64,000 bases of DNA from an uncultured Clostridia bacterium (lineage in GTDB: Bacteria > Bacillota > Clostridia > TANB77 > CAG-508), in assembly GCA_946529215.1 (NCBI GenBank), contig CAMMZC010000001.1:94180-158179 (forward strand), given 5' to 3'. The notes beneath the pieces are model-generated. The model was not told where the DNA came from. It saw only the letters and a program-made list of their open reading frames with translations, and ran no database searches. Of this stretch, positions 8,645 to 17,397 are shown one piece after another; positions within the stretch are counted from its first letter, which is position 1, and every line of letters starts with the position of its first letter. The position numbers and the translations under genes were made by a program.

Positions 8645-10252
8645 TTATGGTATTTCTCCTTCTATTGTAAATGTTATTAATTCACCATTTTTAACACCAC
8701 TTGTAGATACAACATTTTTTAGTATTTTTTTTGTTTGTAATACTGCTTTGAAGTATCCTAGTTGATCATATTCATAAGATTGTGCTGTTATAGAAATATT
8801 TTTATCACTTGTATTTTCTATTGATGTTAGTTCAACTTTATTTGGTATATTATACATAATTTGGTTCAATAAGTTTGGTATAGAATTTCTTCTAGCTGCT
8901 GCATCACTTAATTTTTGATTTATTCTATTTAAATCTGCTATTAAAGTTTCATATTTTTTCTTTTTGGCATCTATAGTTGTTTCATCTGAATTTACTGAAG
9001 AAATTTGTGTATTTTGTGCATCAATTAAATTCGCAATTTCCTTTTTTTTATTTTCCATTTGGTTTTGTAATACTTTTGAAAATGCTATATAAATTATAAG
9101 AATAAGTAATATAGCAAATATAGTTCTCAAAAGCCAAGATTCTGCTGTAGTTAGCATACCTTTCAAATTAAAATCAATTTTAGAATTACCGCCAATTACT
9201 TTTCCATTTGGCATTTCTATTTTTAAGAATTGTGATAATTTATCTCCTGCTTTTGCTTTTTGGAAATTAAGTTCTTGTATTCCTTGTCCTAGTCCAACTG
9301 TTGCTAAAGCTATAGCAGAATTCACTTCAACATAATCTTTTATATTTATTTTTGTTACAGCTTCATCTATTATATTTGGTTTTAAAATTTTGCATTCTAT
9401 ATCTGTAAAAAATTCTTGAAAATATAAATCTATATTATTTATTACAGATAGATTACCTGTTAAATAAATTGTTTGTATTTTTGCTTCACTTGAAGTCACT
9501 ATTTCTTGTACTTTTTCAGCAATTTTGTATATTGTAGGCATTATATTTTGCAAATATGGTTGTTCTTCTGTAGAATCTTCCATCTCTGCTGTGTATATTG
9601 TAGTGTTTTTGCATATATCATAAGCTTTTGCATATGAATTTTCAATTTTATTAATATTGTCTAAAATTTCTTTGCTTCCAATATCTAATACATCTACATT
9701 ATATATTTGGTTATCATAAATTGTAGTAACTGTTGTTGTATCTTCCATATTAACAATAAGTTGATTTTCTTTCTTGTTTAATCTTGCTATATTTCCAATT
9801 GCAATAGATATAGGCATCATTTTTGCTAGTTTGTATTTTTCAAGAGGTTGTTTTTGTCTGTTCATCTCTATCTTATTTATATATATATCCAATGCCCTTA
9901 TTTTTTCTGAGTCAGAGCGATTTGGCATTAATGCATATCTATTTTCAAAAGCACTTGAATTGTAATTTTTTTCTTCACAAAAACTTTCAAATTCTGTTTC
10001 TATAGTTTTTTCTATATCTTTTTTATTTAAAAGTGAAAAAATGTCAAAATATAAATACTTTTCATTAGACAGATTAACACTTATTGGTGTGTTAAAACTA
10101 TATGTTTCTTCAATTATTTTATCAATTTCTCCTGTTAAATCTTCAAAAAATCTTATTCCAAAAGATTCAACTTTCATTTCATCTCGTTCTTTAGAAACTT
10201 TGGCATATTTAATTAGGTTTTCTTCTATATAAATTCCTAAACAATTTTGCAT
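8645..10252 (-). CDS. pilM: PilM-PilN fusion protein of the type IV pilus
   Basis: A 535-residue protein joining two normally separate components. Residues 1 to about 325 form an actin-like ATPase fold typical of PilM (LGIYIEENLIKYAKV at the start, TIYLTGNLSVI near 261-271). A linker leads to a membrane segment at about 373-391, a coiled coil (about 395-450) and a PilN-like C-terminal domain (about 455-535). Usually PilM is cytosolic and binds the N-terminal tail of PilN; here the two are covalently linked. RBS AAGGAGAAG precedes ATG 10252, and a promoter with upstream WalR-type boxes is visible, so this is the first gene of the pilus operon. Confidence 0.82.
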   Translation of the reverse strand: MQNCLGIYIEENLIKYAKVSKERDEMKVESFGIRFFEDLTGEIDKIIEETYSFNTPISVNLSNEKYLYFDIFSLLNKKDIEKTIETEFESFCEEKNYNSSAFENRYALMPNRSDSEKIRALDIYINKIEMNRQKQPLEKYKLAKMMPISIAIGNIARLNKKENQLIVNMEDTTTVTTIYDNQIYNVDVLDIGSKEILDNINKIENSYAKAYDICKNTTIYTAEMEDSTEEQPYLQNIMPTIYKIAEKVQEIVTSSEAKIQTIYLTGNLSVINNIDLYFQEFFTDIECKILKPNIIDEAVTKINIKDYVEVNSAIALATVGLGQGIQELNFQKAKAGDKLSQFLKIEMPNGKVIGGNSKIDFNLKGMLTTAESWLLRTIFAILLILIIYIAFSKVLQNQMENKKKEIANLIDAQNTQISSVNSDETTIDAKKKKYETLIADLNRINQKLSDAAARRNSIPNLLNQIMYNIPNKVELTSIENTSDKNISITAQSYEYDQLGYFKAVLQTKKILKNVVSTSGVKNGELITFTIEGEIP

Positions 10253-10293
10253 TTTTTCTTCTCCTTAGCAATATTTCCCATACCTTTTTTTAT

Positions 10294-10322
10294 ATTTTAT
10301 ACATATTATAAGAAAAAATCAA
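10294..10322 (-). promoter_or_regulatory. Probable sigma-A promoter of the pilus operon
   Basis: On the minus strand TTGATT (10317-10322), a 17-base spacer and TAAAAT (10294-10299). Predicted start about 35 bases before the pilM-N start codon. Confidence 0.6.
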
Positions 10323-10337
10323 TACCTTTAACACAAA

Positions 10338-10365
10338 TGTAAAATAAATGTAATATTTCTGTAAT
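10338..10365 (+). promoter_or_regulatory. Three WalR-type hexamers upstream of the pilus promoter
   Basis: TGTAAA (10338-10343), TGTAAT (10349-10354) and TGTAAT (10360-10365), each separated by exactly 5 bases, match the WalR/YycF consensus TGTWAH-N5-TGTWAH. They lie about 16-43 bases upstream of the -35 element, on the opposite strand to the operon. Confidence 0.55.
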
Positions 10366-10371
10366 ATTTTT

Positions 10372-11463
10372 TTACACATTAAATTTGAATAATACAATAT
10401 CGCCATCTTTCATAACATATTCCTTACCTTCAGAACGGACTAAACCTTTTTCTTTTGCTTCATTCATAGAACCCTCTCTTATTAAATCACTAAATGAAAC
10501 AACTTCTGCTTTTATAAATCCTCTTTGTATATCTGAATGGATTTTTCCTGCTGCTTCTGGTGCTTTTGTTCCTTTTTTTATTGTCCATGCTCTTACTTCA
10601 GGTTCTCCTGCAGTCAAAAAAGACATCAATCCAAGCAAATCGTAACTTTTCTTAATCAATTTGTCTAATCCTGATTCTTCTAGTCCTAATGCTTCTAACA
10701 TTTCTTTTTTATCTTCATCTTCTAGAGTTGAAAGTTCTTCTTCGATTTTTACACATAATGGTACTATATCTGAGTTTTCTTTCTTGGCATATTCTTTTAC
10801 TTTTTTCACATTTTCGTCATCTTGCCATGTTGTAATTTGTTCTTCAGAAATATTTGTTACATATAATATAGGTTTTGAAGAAAGTAAAAACATATCTTTT
10901 ACTATAGGAAGCTCTTCATCTGTGTATTCCAAGCTTCTTGCAGAAATTCCATTTTCTAAATTTTGTTTTATTCTTTCTAATAAATCAATTTCTAATTGAT
11001 ATTTTTTATCAGCTTTTAACATTTTTTTTGCTTTATCTAATCTTTTATCTACTGTCTCTATATCTGCAAAAATAAGTTCAAAATTAATTGTTTCTATATC
11101 TCTTATTGGATCAATACTTCCATCAACATGTGTTATATTTGAGTCTTCAAAACACCTTACAACTTCGCATATTGCATCTGTTTCTCTTATATGAGAAAGA
11201 AATTTATTTCCTAATCCTTCTCCTTTACTTGCTCCTTTTACAAGTCCTGCAATATCTACAAATTCTACTATTGCATGAGTAACTTTTTGTGGATGATACA
11301 TTTCTGCTAATTTGTCTAATCTTTCATCTGGCACGCTTACAACTCCTACATTTGGTTCAATTGTACAAAATGGATAATTTGCACATTCAGCTCCTGCTTT
11401 TGTTATACTATTAAATAAAGTACTTTTTCCTACATTTGGTAGTCCTACTATTCCTATTTTCAT
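10372..11463 (-). CDS. ychF: Ribosome-binding ATPase YchF (Obg family)
   Basis: A 363-residue P-loop NTPase of the YchF/OLA1 group that binds ribosomes and prefers ATP. The P-loop GLPNVGKS is at residues 7-14, DIAG at about 70-73, a helical coiled-coil insertion at about 130-180, and a C-terminal TGS-like domain ending in DGDIVLFKFNV. Length and motifs fit the family exactly. Housekeeping gene between spoIVB and the pilus operon. Confidence 0.96.
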   Translation of the reverse strand: MKIGIVGLPNVGKSTLFNSITKAGAECANYPFCTIEPNVGVVSVPDERLDKLAEMYHPQKVTHAIVEFVDIAGLVKGASKGEGLGNKFLSHIRETDAICEVVRCFEDSNITHVDGSIDPIRDIETINFELIFADIETVDKRLDKAKKMLKADKKYQLEIDLLERIKQNLENGISARSLEYTDEELPIVKDMFLLSSKPILYVTNISEEQITTWQDDENVKKVKEYAKKENSDIVPLCVKIEEELSTLEDEDKKEMLEALGLEESGLDKLIKKSYDLLGLMSFLTAGEPEVRAWTIKKGTKAPEAAGKIHSDIQRGFIKAEVVSFSDLIREGSMNEAKEKGLVRSEGKEYVMKDGDIVLFKFNV

Positions 11464-11503
11464 GGTTTAATTTCTCCTTTTTTATATGTTAGTTATTTTA
11501 TAG

Positions 11504-11547
11504 AATATATAAGTTAGCTAAGATTATTCGAAAAATACTTATATATT
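11504..11547. repeat. 44-bp inverted repeat with a shared 30-bp core motif
   Basis: Arms 11504-11514 and 11537-11547 pair perfectly (11 bp). The core from 11511 to 11540 (starts AAGTTAGCTAAG, ends ATACTT) recurs twice in the 173-bp element at 17937-18109. It lies between the spoIVB stop and the ychF start. Confidence 0.6.
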
Positions 11548-11583
11548 GCTTTTGCCCTATTATACTACTTTATTTTAAATATT

Positions 11584-12823
11584 TCAATATGAAGTTCTCA
11601 TTTCTTTTATCATTAAATCGCCAAAGACAACATATCCCCTTGTTGAATCATTTATTAAAACATTTGTTACCGCTCCTATAAACTTACCATTTTGTATAAC
11701 AGGTGATCCACTCATTCCTTGAATTATTCCTCCAGTTTTTTCTAGCAATTTATCATCAGTTATTTTTATAAGCATGCTTTTGTTATCATAATCATTATTT
11801 AAATATATTTTGTCTATTTGAATTTTATATTCTTTTGCCTCTTCTCCATCAACAGAACATAATATTGTTGCATCACCTAGCTTAATTTCATTCCTTGTAG
11901 CTACATCTAATGTTCTTTTTTGATTAATTTTTATTTTTGAAATATCATTTACATTCCCATAAATTCCAAAAACACTGTTTTTGTTAATTGTTCCAATTTC
12001 AGTTTGTTCATTAATAGATCCCTGTATTTTACCAGGATTTCCATTTTCACCTTTGATTATAGTTAGAATTCTTGTCGTTATTAATTTACCATTTGATATA
12101 CTTAAGATTTTTCCTGTATCGATATCTGTAATGCCATGTCCGAAGTGCTGCAAAATTATTACTAGAAGGTTCATAATATGTTATTGTTCCAATTCCAGCT
12201 GCACTATCTCGAACCCATAATCCTAATTTATATTCTTTTTGATTTGTTTTTATAGGTTTTATACTACATTCTAAGGTTTCGTCATTTCTTAAATATTTTA
12301 TTTTTATTTCATTTCCATTTGAAGAATTTACTTTATCTATTAATTCTTTAGTATCTGTTATTTCTTTATCTCCTATTTCAACTATAGTATCTCCTTCTTG
12401 AATTCCACTATTTTCATATGGTTTGTGTTTTTGATGATCTAATCCTTTTATCTCTGACATTCCAACTACTAACACTCCATTTGTATAGAGTTTTATTCCA
12501 GAAACTTGCCCAACAGGTATAACTTTTGTTCTTTCTATTACACTTACATCTATATCTTTTACCCTAAAAGTATTGAATAACTTAACTTCTAAATTAGTGG
12601 TTCCAATTTTGGATTCATCTATCGAATCACTTGATGTTAAAATTGCACCATATTCTGAATTTTTATTTTCAAATGATATACCAAATATTTTTTTTATATT
12701 CAAGCTTTCTCCTTGGAATAGTATTACACTTTTCGGAATAGAATCTATTGCACATACATATATTAATGCAATTAATAAAAAAGCAATTAATAATTTTTTG
12801 TGTTTCATTTTAATCACCTTCAA
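11584..12823 (-). CDS. spoIVB: SpoIVB peptidase, split by a +1 frameshift at a CGG codon
   Basis: SpoIVB is the forespore-secreted S55 serine protease that triggers pro-sigma-K activation. Frame one (12823 down) gives a membrane signal anchor (about 7-22), a PDZ domain (about 105-190) and LWVRDSAAGIGTITYYEP up to AAL (residue 227), then CGG. The second frame supplies the catalytic part from GHGITDIDTG to the stop at 11584, including the active Ser motif GMSGSP, with the Asp 15 residues before that Ser. Skipping the C at 12142 gives AAL-GHGITD, exactly the family sequence, and a 412-residue protein of normal length. Without the shift, translation adds 18 unrelated residues and stops, yielding PDZ only without the catalytic His. 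Either a +1 recoding site or a sequence error. Confidence 0.88.
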
Positions 12824-12935
12824 AATTATTATTGCTTTTTTTATAAAATTTATTTTGAAAAATTATGAAAAATTATTATAATTTATTTATTGCTTTACAT
12901 TTAAGTAAAATCTGTAATAAATAACAGTCTTTTTT

Positions 12936-13952
12936 TTAAAATCTCTTTCTTTCTTTTTCATCAAGTGCATCAAGATTATCTAATGCTTTTCCAGTACCTA
13001 ATGCAACACAAGATACAGTATCTTGCGCAATCATAACATTAATTCCAGTCTTTTCTTGCAAAAGCTTATCTAATCCGTCTATTAGAGCTCCTCCTCCTGT
13101 CATATAAATTCCTCTATCACTTATATCTGCTGCAAGTTCAGGCGGCGTTTTTTCTAAAACTGAATGAACTGCATCTACTATCATATTTGCAGGTTCTTCA
13201 AGTGCTTCTAGCATTTCACTTGAATGAATTGAAATTGTAACTGGAAGACCGGTAACTAAATCTCTTCCTCTAACATCCATATCTACATCTTGAATTTTGG
13301 GGAACACACATCCTATATTTTGTTTTAACTCTTCTGCTGTTCTTTCTCCTATTATTACATTATGTTTTTTCTTAATATATTTAACAACATATTCGTCAAA
13401 TTTATCACCTGCAACCTTTATAGAAGTGCTTACAACAGAACCTCCTAGTGAAATAACAGCTATATCTGTTGTTCCTCCACCAATATCTACTACCATATTT
13501 CCACAAGGTTTTGAAATATCTATTCCTGCACCAATTGCAGCAGCTATTGGTTCTTCTATTAAATAAACTTTTCTAGCTCCCGCTTCTGTTGCTGCATCTA
13601 TTACTGCTTTTTTTTCTACTTCTGTAACTCTTGACGGAATACAAATCATAATTCTTGGTGCAAAAAAGCTTTTTGCTCCTACTTTATTAATGAAATATTT
13701 AAGCATTTTTTCTGTAACAGTATAATCTGAAATTACACCTTCTCTTAAAGGTCTAGTTGCAACTATATTTCCTGGCGTACGTCCTAGCATTCTTTGTGCT
13801 TCAACTCCAACTGCTACCACATCTCCAGTATTATTATCTACTGCTACTACTGATGGTTCTCTTAAAACTATTCCTTTTCCTTTAACATATGCAATTACTG
13901 TTGCTGTCCCCAAATCTATTCCAATATCTTGTCCTAATCCAAATTTAAACAT
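12936..13952 (-). CDS. mreB: Rod-shape protein MreB/Mbl (actin homologue)
   Basis: A 338-residue bacterial actin that guides lateral wall synthesis. Visible family motifs: phosphate-1 GIDLGTATV (about 11-19), connect-1 region, phosphate-2 DIGGGTTDIAVI (about 157-168), and the adenosine motif TGGGALIDGL (about 285-294). ATG 13952 follows AAGGAGATTTAAGGC. It has its own promoter with four WalR-type hexamers, and a terminator of the upstream unit precedes it. MreB versus the Mbl paralogue cannot be decided here. Confidence 0.94.
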   Translation of the reverse strand: MFKFGLGQDIGIDLGTATVIAYVKGKGIVLREPSVVAVDNNTGDVVAVGVEAQRMLGRTPGNIVATRPLREGVISDYTVTEKMLKYFINKVGAKSFFAPRIMICIPSRVTEVEKKAVIDAATEAGARKVYLIEEPIAAAIGAGIDISKPCGNMVVDIGGGTTDIAVISLGGSVVSTSIKVAGDKFDEYVVKYIKKKHNVIIGERTAEELKQNIGCVFPKIQDVDMDVRGRDLVTGLPVTISIHSSEMLEALEEPANMIVDAVHSVLEKTPPELAADISDRGIYMTGGGALIDGLDKLLQEKTGINVMIAQDTVSCVALGTGKALDNLDALDEKERKRF

Positions 13953-13992
13953 GCCTTAAATCTCCTTTGTTTACTATATATTATATCTTTAA

Positions 13993-14031
13993 ATTACATT
14001 TTTATTACATTTTCGTTACAATTATATTACA
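13993..14031 (-). promoter_or_regulatory. Four phased WalR-type hexamers at the mreB promoter
   Basis: On the minus strand TGTAAT, TGTAAC, TGTAAT and TGTAAT at 14026-14031, 14015-14020, 14004-14009 and 13993-13998, each spaced by exactly 5 bases (11-bp period). They match TGTWAH-N5-TGTWAH and run from the -10 element into the early transcribed region, a position that suggests repression. Confidence 0.65.
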
Positions 14032-14049
14032 TTTGTTTTATTTAATCAA
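14021..14049 (-). promoter_or_regulatory. Sigma-A promoter of mreB
   Basis: TTGATT (14044-14049), 17-base spacer and TATAAT (14021-14026) on the minus strand, about 70 bases before the mreB start. Confidence 0.7.
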
Positions 14050-14080
14050 TAGTTTTTTTTAAAAATTTTTTAAAAAATTT

Positions 14081-14128
14081 TCGACTGAACTCAAATCTTT
14101 TTTATAAAAAACTTTTGAGTTCAGTCGA
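14081..14128 (-). terminator. Strong terminator after the cadherin-like surface protein gene
   Basis: Arms TCGACTGAACTCAAA (14081-14095) and its perfect complement (14114-14128) form a 15-bp stem; on the minus strand it is followed by AAAATTTTTTAAAAAATTTTT. It ends the unit 17195-14147. Confidence 0.85.
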
Positions 14129-14146
14129 GTCTTTTGTGCTAGAACT

Positions 14147-15811
14147 TTATTTAAATCTTCTTCCTTTATATCTTCTATTTTTTCTATGTTTTTCTTCATA
14201 TTCTTGTTGTTCATCAAAAAGCCCTATATTTCTTATTTCTTCAGAAGCTGTTGATTTATATTGTATGTTTGTGTTATACATCATATCTTCATTATCTTGG
14301 TTTTCATCTTCTTCCTCATATTCATCATCATCTTCTTCATATTCTTGACTAATTTTATATCTTTCTATTAAGAAGATAATAATTAATGCTATTATTGCAA
14401 TAATTGTACCTTTTATAATCCATCCTTGAATTTTTGCTTTATTTTCGGCATCTTTTAATTCATTATTTACTGTGCTTACATCTATTTCTTGATTTTCAAC
14501 TTTTGCAGTAATTTGATATGTTGAAGTTGTATCATCTTTTTTATTATGTGCTAAAATTGTAATAATATTTTCACCTTGTTTTAATTCTTCATTTCCTGCT
14601 ATTTCTACTTCTATATCTTCACTTGTTGTTTCTGTATCTATTTCAAGCTTTTTTGTTCCGTTTGGTACTGTTACCTCATAAGAATAAACATCTTGAGAAA
14701 AGTTCTTAGATAAGTCACCATTTTTTATTTCTATATTTTTTAAACCCTCAGAAATCTTTTGATTATTTTCCGTTGTTTCGTTAGGCTCTTTATCCTCTGT
14801 TTTCTCTTCAGCTTTTTCTTCTTGTTCTTTTCTTGTCACATTTATTATATATGTTTTTGTTTTCTTTTTATCTTCTGATGTAACTTTTATTTCACACTTA
14901 TTTTGTCCAACTTTTAAAGATTTATTACCATTTCCTGTAATTATATCTTTTATATTTTTTGCATTTGCATAAATCGTAATTTTTTCTACATCATTTGGAA
15001 CTGAAACATTGTAAGATGTAATACTAGGCTTAAAGCCTGTAAAATCATATTCTTTTGGTCTAATTCCTAAATTACTAAGTGTTGCATCAGATGTAGTAAC
15101 TTCTTCTTCTTTCCTTGTTATTGTTAATGTATATGTTTTTGTTGTTTTTTTATCTTCTGCTGTAACCTTTATATTAAAAGTATTTTTGCCAATTTGTAAT
15201 TTTTTTGCACCTGTTCCAGTTACTGTTGCTTTGTTATTTGAAGGTGTAGCATAAATAGAAACTTTGTCTACATTTTTTGGCACAGAAACTGAATAGCTTG
15301 TATTTGCTTTTTTAAAACCTGTAAAGTCATTTGGCTTTATTCCTAAATTCTTAAGTGTTGCATCTGTCGATGGTTTTGATGAGTTGTCTGAAATGTTATT
15401 TGATGTTGTGTTATTTGAATTGCTATTATTAGAAGAATTATTTGTTTTTTCTTTTACAGTTATTGTTATAGATTTTGATAAATCTGTTGTTTTTCCATTT
15501 TCATCTGTAACATCTCCAGATAGGTTAATAGTATATGTTCCAACTTTTTTTGGTTTAAAATTTATACTAGCACTATTAGATGTGTTTTTTGCATTTGAGC
15601 TTGCATCTGCATTACTGTAACTGACTGCACCAGATACTTGAATATTCCAAGCAGCTGCAGTATACTTAATAGATATTTTAGCTTTTTCTCCAACATTCAT
15701 TGATGTTTTGTTTGAACTAATACTTGCAGAAGCAGCATTTACCTTCGAAAATGCTGCTATTATAAATAAAATTATAGCTGATAATATTATTATTTTTTTT
15801 ATAAATTTCAT
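14147..15811 (-). CDS. Membrane-anchored surface protein with cadherin-like beta-sandwich repeats
   Basis: A 554-residue exported protein. A signal peptide (about 1-27) is followed by an Ig-like domain (about 28-125), a Ser/Asn linker, then three cadherin-like beta-sandwich repeats; the first two begin DATLKNLGI and DATLSNLGI and contain TSYxVSVP, the third begins GLKNIEI. A single membrane helix (about 462-482) leads to an acidic stretch (EEDDDEYEEEDE) and a basic end (KHRKNRRYKGRRFK), probably cytosolic. It follows the glucosaminidase gene by 22 bases and shares its terminator, so the pair may work together at the wall. Specific function unknown. Confidence 0.72.
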   Translation of the reverse strand: MKFIKKIIILSAIILFIIAAFSKVNAASASISSNKTSMNVGEKAKISIKYTAAAWNIQVSGAVSYSNADASSNAKNTSNSASINFKPKKVGTYTINLSGDVTDENGKTTDLSKSITITVKEKTNNSSNNSNSNNTTSNNISDNSSKPSTDATLKNLGIKPNDFTGFKKANTSYSVSVPKNVDKVSIYATPSNNKATVTGTGAKKLQIGKNTFNIKVTAEDKKTTKTYTLTITRKEEEVTTSDATLSNLGIRPKEYDFTGFKPSITSYNVSVPNDVEKITIYANAKNIKDIITGNGNKSLKVGQNKCEIKVTSEDKKKTKTYIINVTRKEQEEKAEEKTEDKEPNETTENNQKISEGLKNIEIKNGDLSKNFSQDVYSYEVTVPNGTKKLEIDTETTSEDIEVEIAGNEELKQGENIITILAHNKKDDTTSTYQITAKVENQEIDVSTVNNELKDAENKAKIQGWIIKGTIIAIIALIIIFLIERYKISQEYEEDDDEYEEEDENQDNEDMMYNTNIQYKSTASEEIRNIGLFDEQQEYEEKHRKNRRYKGRRFK

Positions 15812-15833
15812 AAGTTTCCTCCCAGTTATCTTG

Positions 15834-17195
15834 CTATTTAGTTATTTTATATGTACCTAATAAATGCTTTTTTATTAATAACAAATCTCCTGAATTTATT
15901 TTTTTGTCTTTATTTATATCCATTGCATTTAATGACTTCTCATCTGTAATTTTTTTGACTTTTAATAAATATTGTTTTACTAAAAGTAAATCTCCTGAAT
16001 TTATTTTTCCGTCATTATTTGCGTCGCCTAAATTATAACTTACTTCCATTGAATTGTTATTTACTGAAGCATTACCATTTGTATTATTTTCTGTATTATT
16101 ATTTGTGTTATTGTTTGTACTATTATTATCCGAATCATTTGCAGAATTTGAATTCATCCTTATAGAAGTAGGTCTTTCGCAAGCCGTTCTAGGCATATTT
16201 TCATATAAAGGTATTACAAATGTATATGCATGTTCTGTAGCATTTATTCCTTCCAAAATTCTTCTAAGTTTTTCTCCTTGATTTTGTGCATACATTACAT
16301 CTTGCGCATATTGATGAGTATAATATGTATCTGCAATTACATCAAACTTTTCAAAATACATTGTATCTTGTCCAATTGTAATGTAACCATTTGCAATAAA
16401 ATCCACTCCTCCTATTAAGCACTTTTCGATTGTATCCCATTCTTTATCTTTTGCCCAATCAAGTGCATTGCTAACAATTGCAGATGTTGTTCCACCTGTT
16501 GCATTTATATTAAAAATATTGTAATAATATGTAATTTTATCATTTTCTATATATTTCATTTTAAATGTTGATCCACCTTTTATGCCTTGCTCTTGAATTA
16601 TTTTTCCTGCAATATAATATGGATTAACATTTTTTTCTTTACTTCTATTTATTATTGTTGTGATATATTTATCTAAATTACCATCATCTAAAAACGAATT
16701 TTTTAAAATACTTTTTATTATATTGGCATCATAAGTTGAACTTTTATCATAAGATAATTCTAAAAATTGAAATACATCTTCATAATATAGTGAATTTCTT
16801 GGATCCATCATATACTCAACTGCGTCAGTTGATACACAAACCCAATTTCCGCCACTGTATCTTTTTTTGTTATCTTCACATTCTTTACATAGCCAATTTC
16901 CTGAATAATTTTTTTGATTTGCTCCAATTAAATTTCTTCCGTGTTTTGCCTCTTCTTTAATTACAGTGTTCCAATCTAGACCTGTATATAGAACTTTAAA
17001 TTTCCAATTTTTATGATCTTTTTGTAGTCTTTCTATCATATTTTTTATTCCTGGGTATTTTTTTTCATCTATTTTACTTATTTGATTATCTATTTTTTGG
17101 CTTGCAGCAAAAACCTTGTTTAGATTCAAACTAAACATTATTAAGCATATAATATTTATTATTAACAATATTGCTATAGCTTTTGTTTTTTTCAT
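15834..17195 (-). CDS. Secreted beta-N-acetylglucosaminidase with C-terminal dockerin
   Basis: A wall hydrolase of about 453 residues. I prefer ATG 17195 over 17204 because AAAGGA is directly against the earlier codon. A signal peptide (about 1-30) leads into a LytD/Auto-type glucosaminidase region: DWNTVIKEEAKHGRNL, WVCVSTDAVEYMMDPRN, and IIQEQGIKGGSTF with the probable catalytic Glu. A Ser/Asn linker (about 345-385) ends in two calcium-binding dockerin repeats, GDANNDGKINSGDLLLVKQYL and a second with DINKDKKINSGDLLLIKKHL at the end. Such dockerins bind cohesins, but no cohesin is visible in this window. Promoter and WalR-type box upstream fit an autolysin. Confidence 0.85.
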   Translation of the reverse strand: MKKTKAIAILLIINIICLIMFSLNLNKVFAASQKIDNQISKIDEKKYPGIKNMIERLQKDHKNWKFKVLYTGLDWNTVIKEEAKHGRNLIGANQKNYSGNWLCKECEDNKKRYSGGNWVCVSTDAVEYMMDPRNSLYYEDVFQFLELSYDKSSTYDANIIKSILKNSFLDDGNLDKYITTIINRSKEKNVNPYYIAGKIIQEQGIKGGSTFKMKYIENDKITYYYNIFNINATGGTTSAIVSNALDWAKDKEWDTIEKCLIGGVDFIANGYITIGQDTMYFEKFDVIADTYYTHQYAQDVMYAQNQGEKLRRILEGINATEHAYTFVIPLYENMPRTACERPTSIRMNSNSANDSDNNSTNNNTNNNTENNTNGNASVNNNSMEVSYNLGDANNDGKINSGDLLLVKQYLLKVKKITDEKSLNAMDINKDKKINSGDLLLIKKHLLGTYKITK

Positions 17196-17260
17196 TTTTT
17201 TCATTCCTTTCGTATTTTACGAATATGTTATGAATATTTTTATAGATTTTAATTATTTAT

Positions 17261-17290
17261 AGTATATCATTTTGTGATATTATAAGTCAA
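17261..17290 (-). promoter_or_regulatory. Sigma-A promoter of the glucosaminidase unit
   Basis: TTGACT (17285-17290), 18-base spacer and TATACT (17261-17266) on the minus strand. Confidence 0.65.
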
Positions 17291-17313
17291 CAAATTTTTA
17301 CAAATTTCACAAA

Positions 17314-17330
17314 TGTAATATTTTTGTAAT
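17314..17330 (+). promoter_or_regulatory. WalR-type box upstream of the glucosaminidase promoter
   Basis: TGTAAT (17314-17319), 5 bases, TGTAAT (17325-17330): a full consensus dyad, 24 bases upstream of the -35 element. Autolysin genes are classic WalR targets. Confidence 0.6.
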
Positions 17331-17353
17331 TTTTTAAATTTTAAAAAAATCTA

Positions 17354-17390
17354 AAAATAACATTAGACTTTTATAGCCTAATGTTATTTT
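17354..17390 (-). terminator. Terminator of the small membrane protein gene
   Basis: Arms 17354-17366 and 17378-17390 (AAAATAACATTAG and its complement, 13 bp) with an 11-base loop; on the minus strand the stem is followed by TAGATTTTTTTAA. Confidence 0.8.
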
Positions 17391-17397
17391 ATATATA

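Noticed and set aside
11584..12823. spoIVB as a plain pseudogene
   Set aside because: A single extra base at a CGG codon, otherwise intact catalytic motifs and full length, and the same context in a second gene make simple decay less likely, though not excluded.
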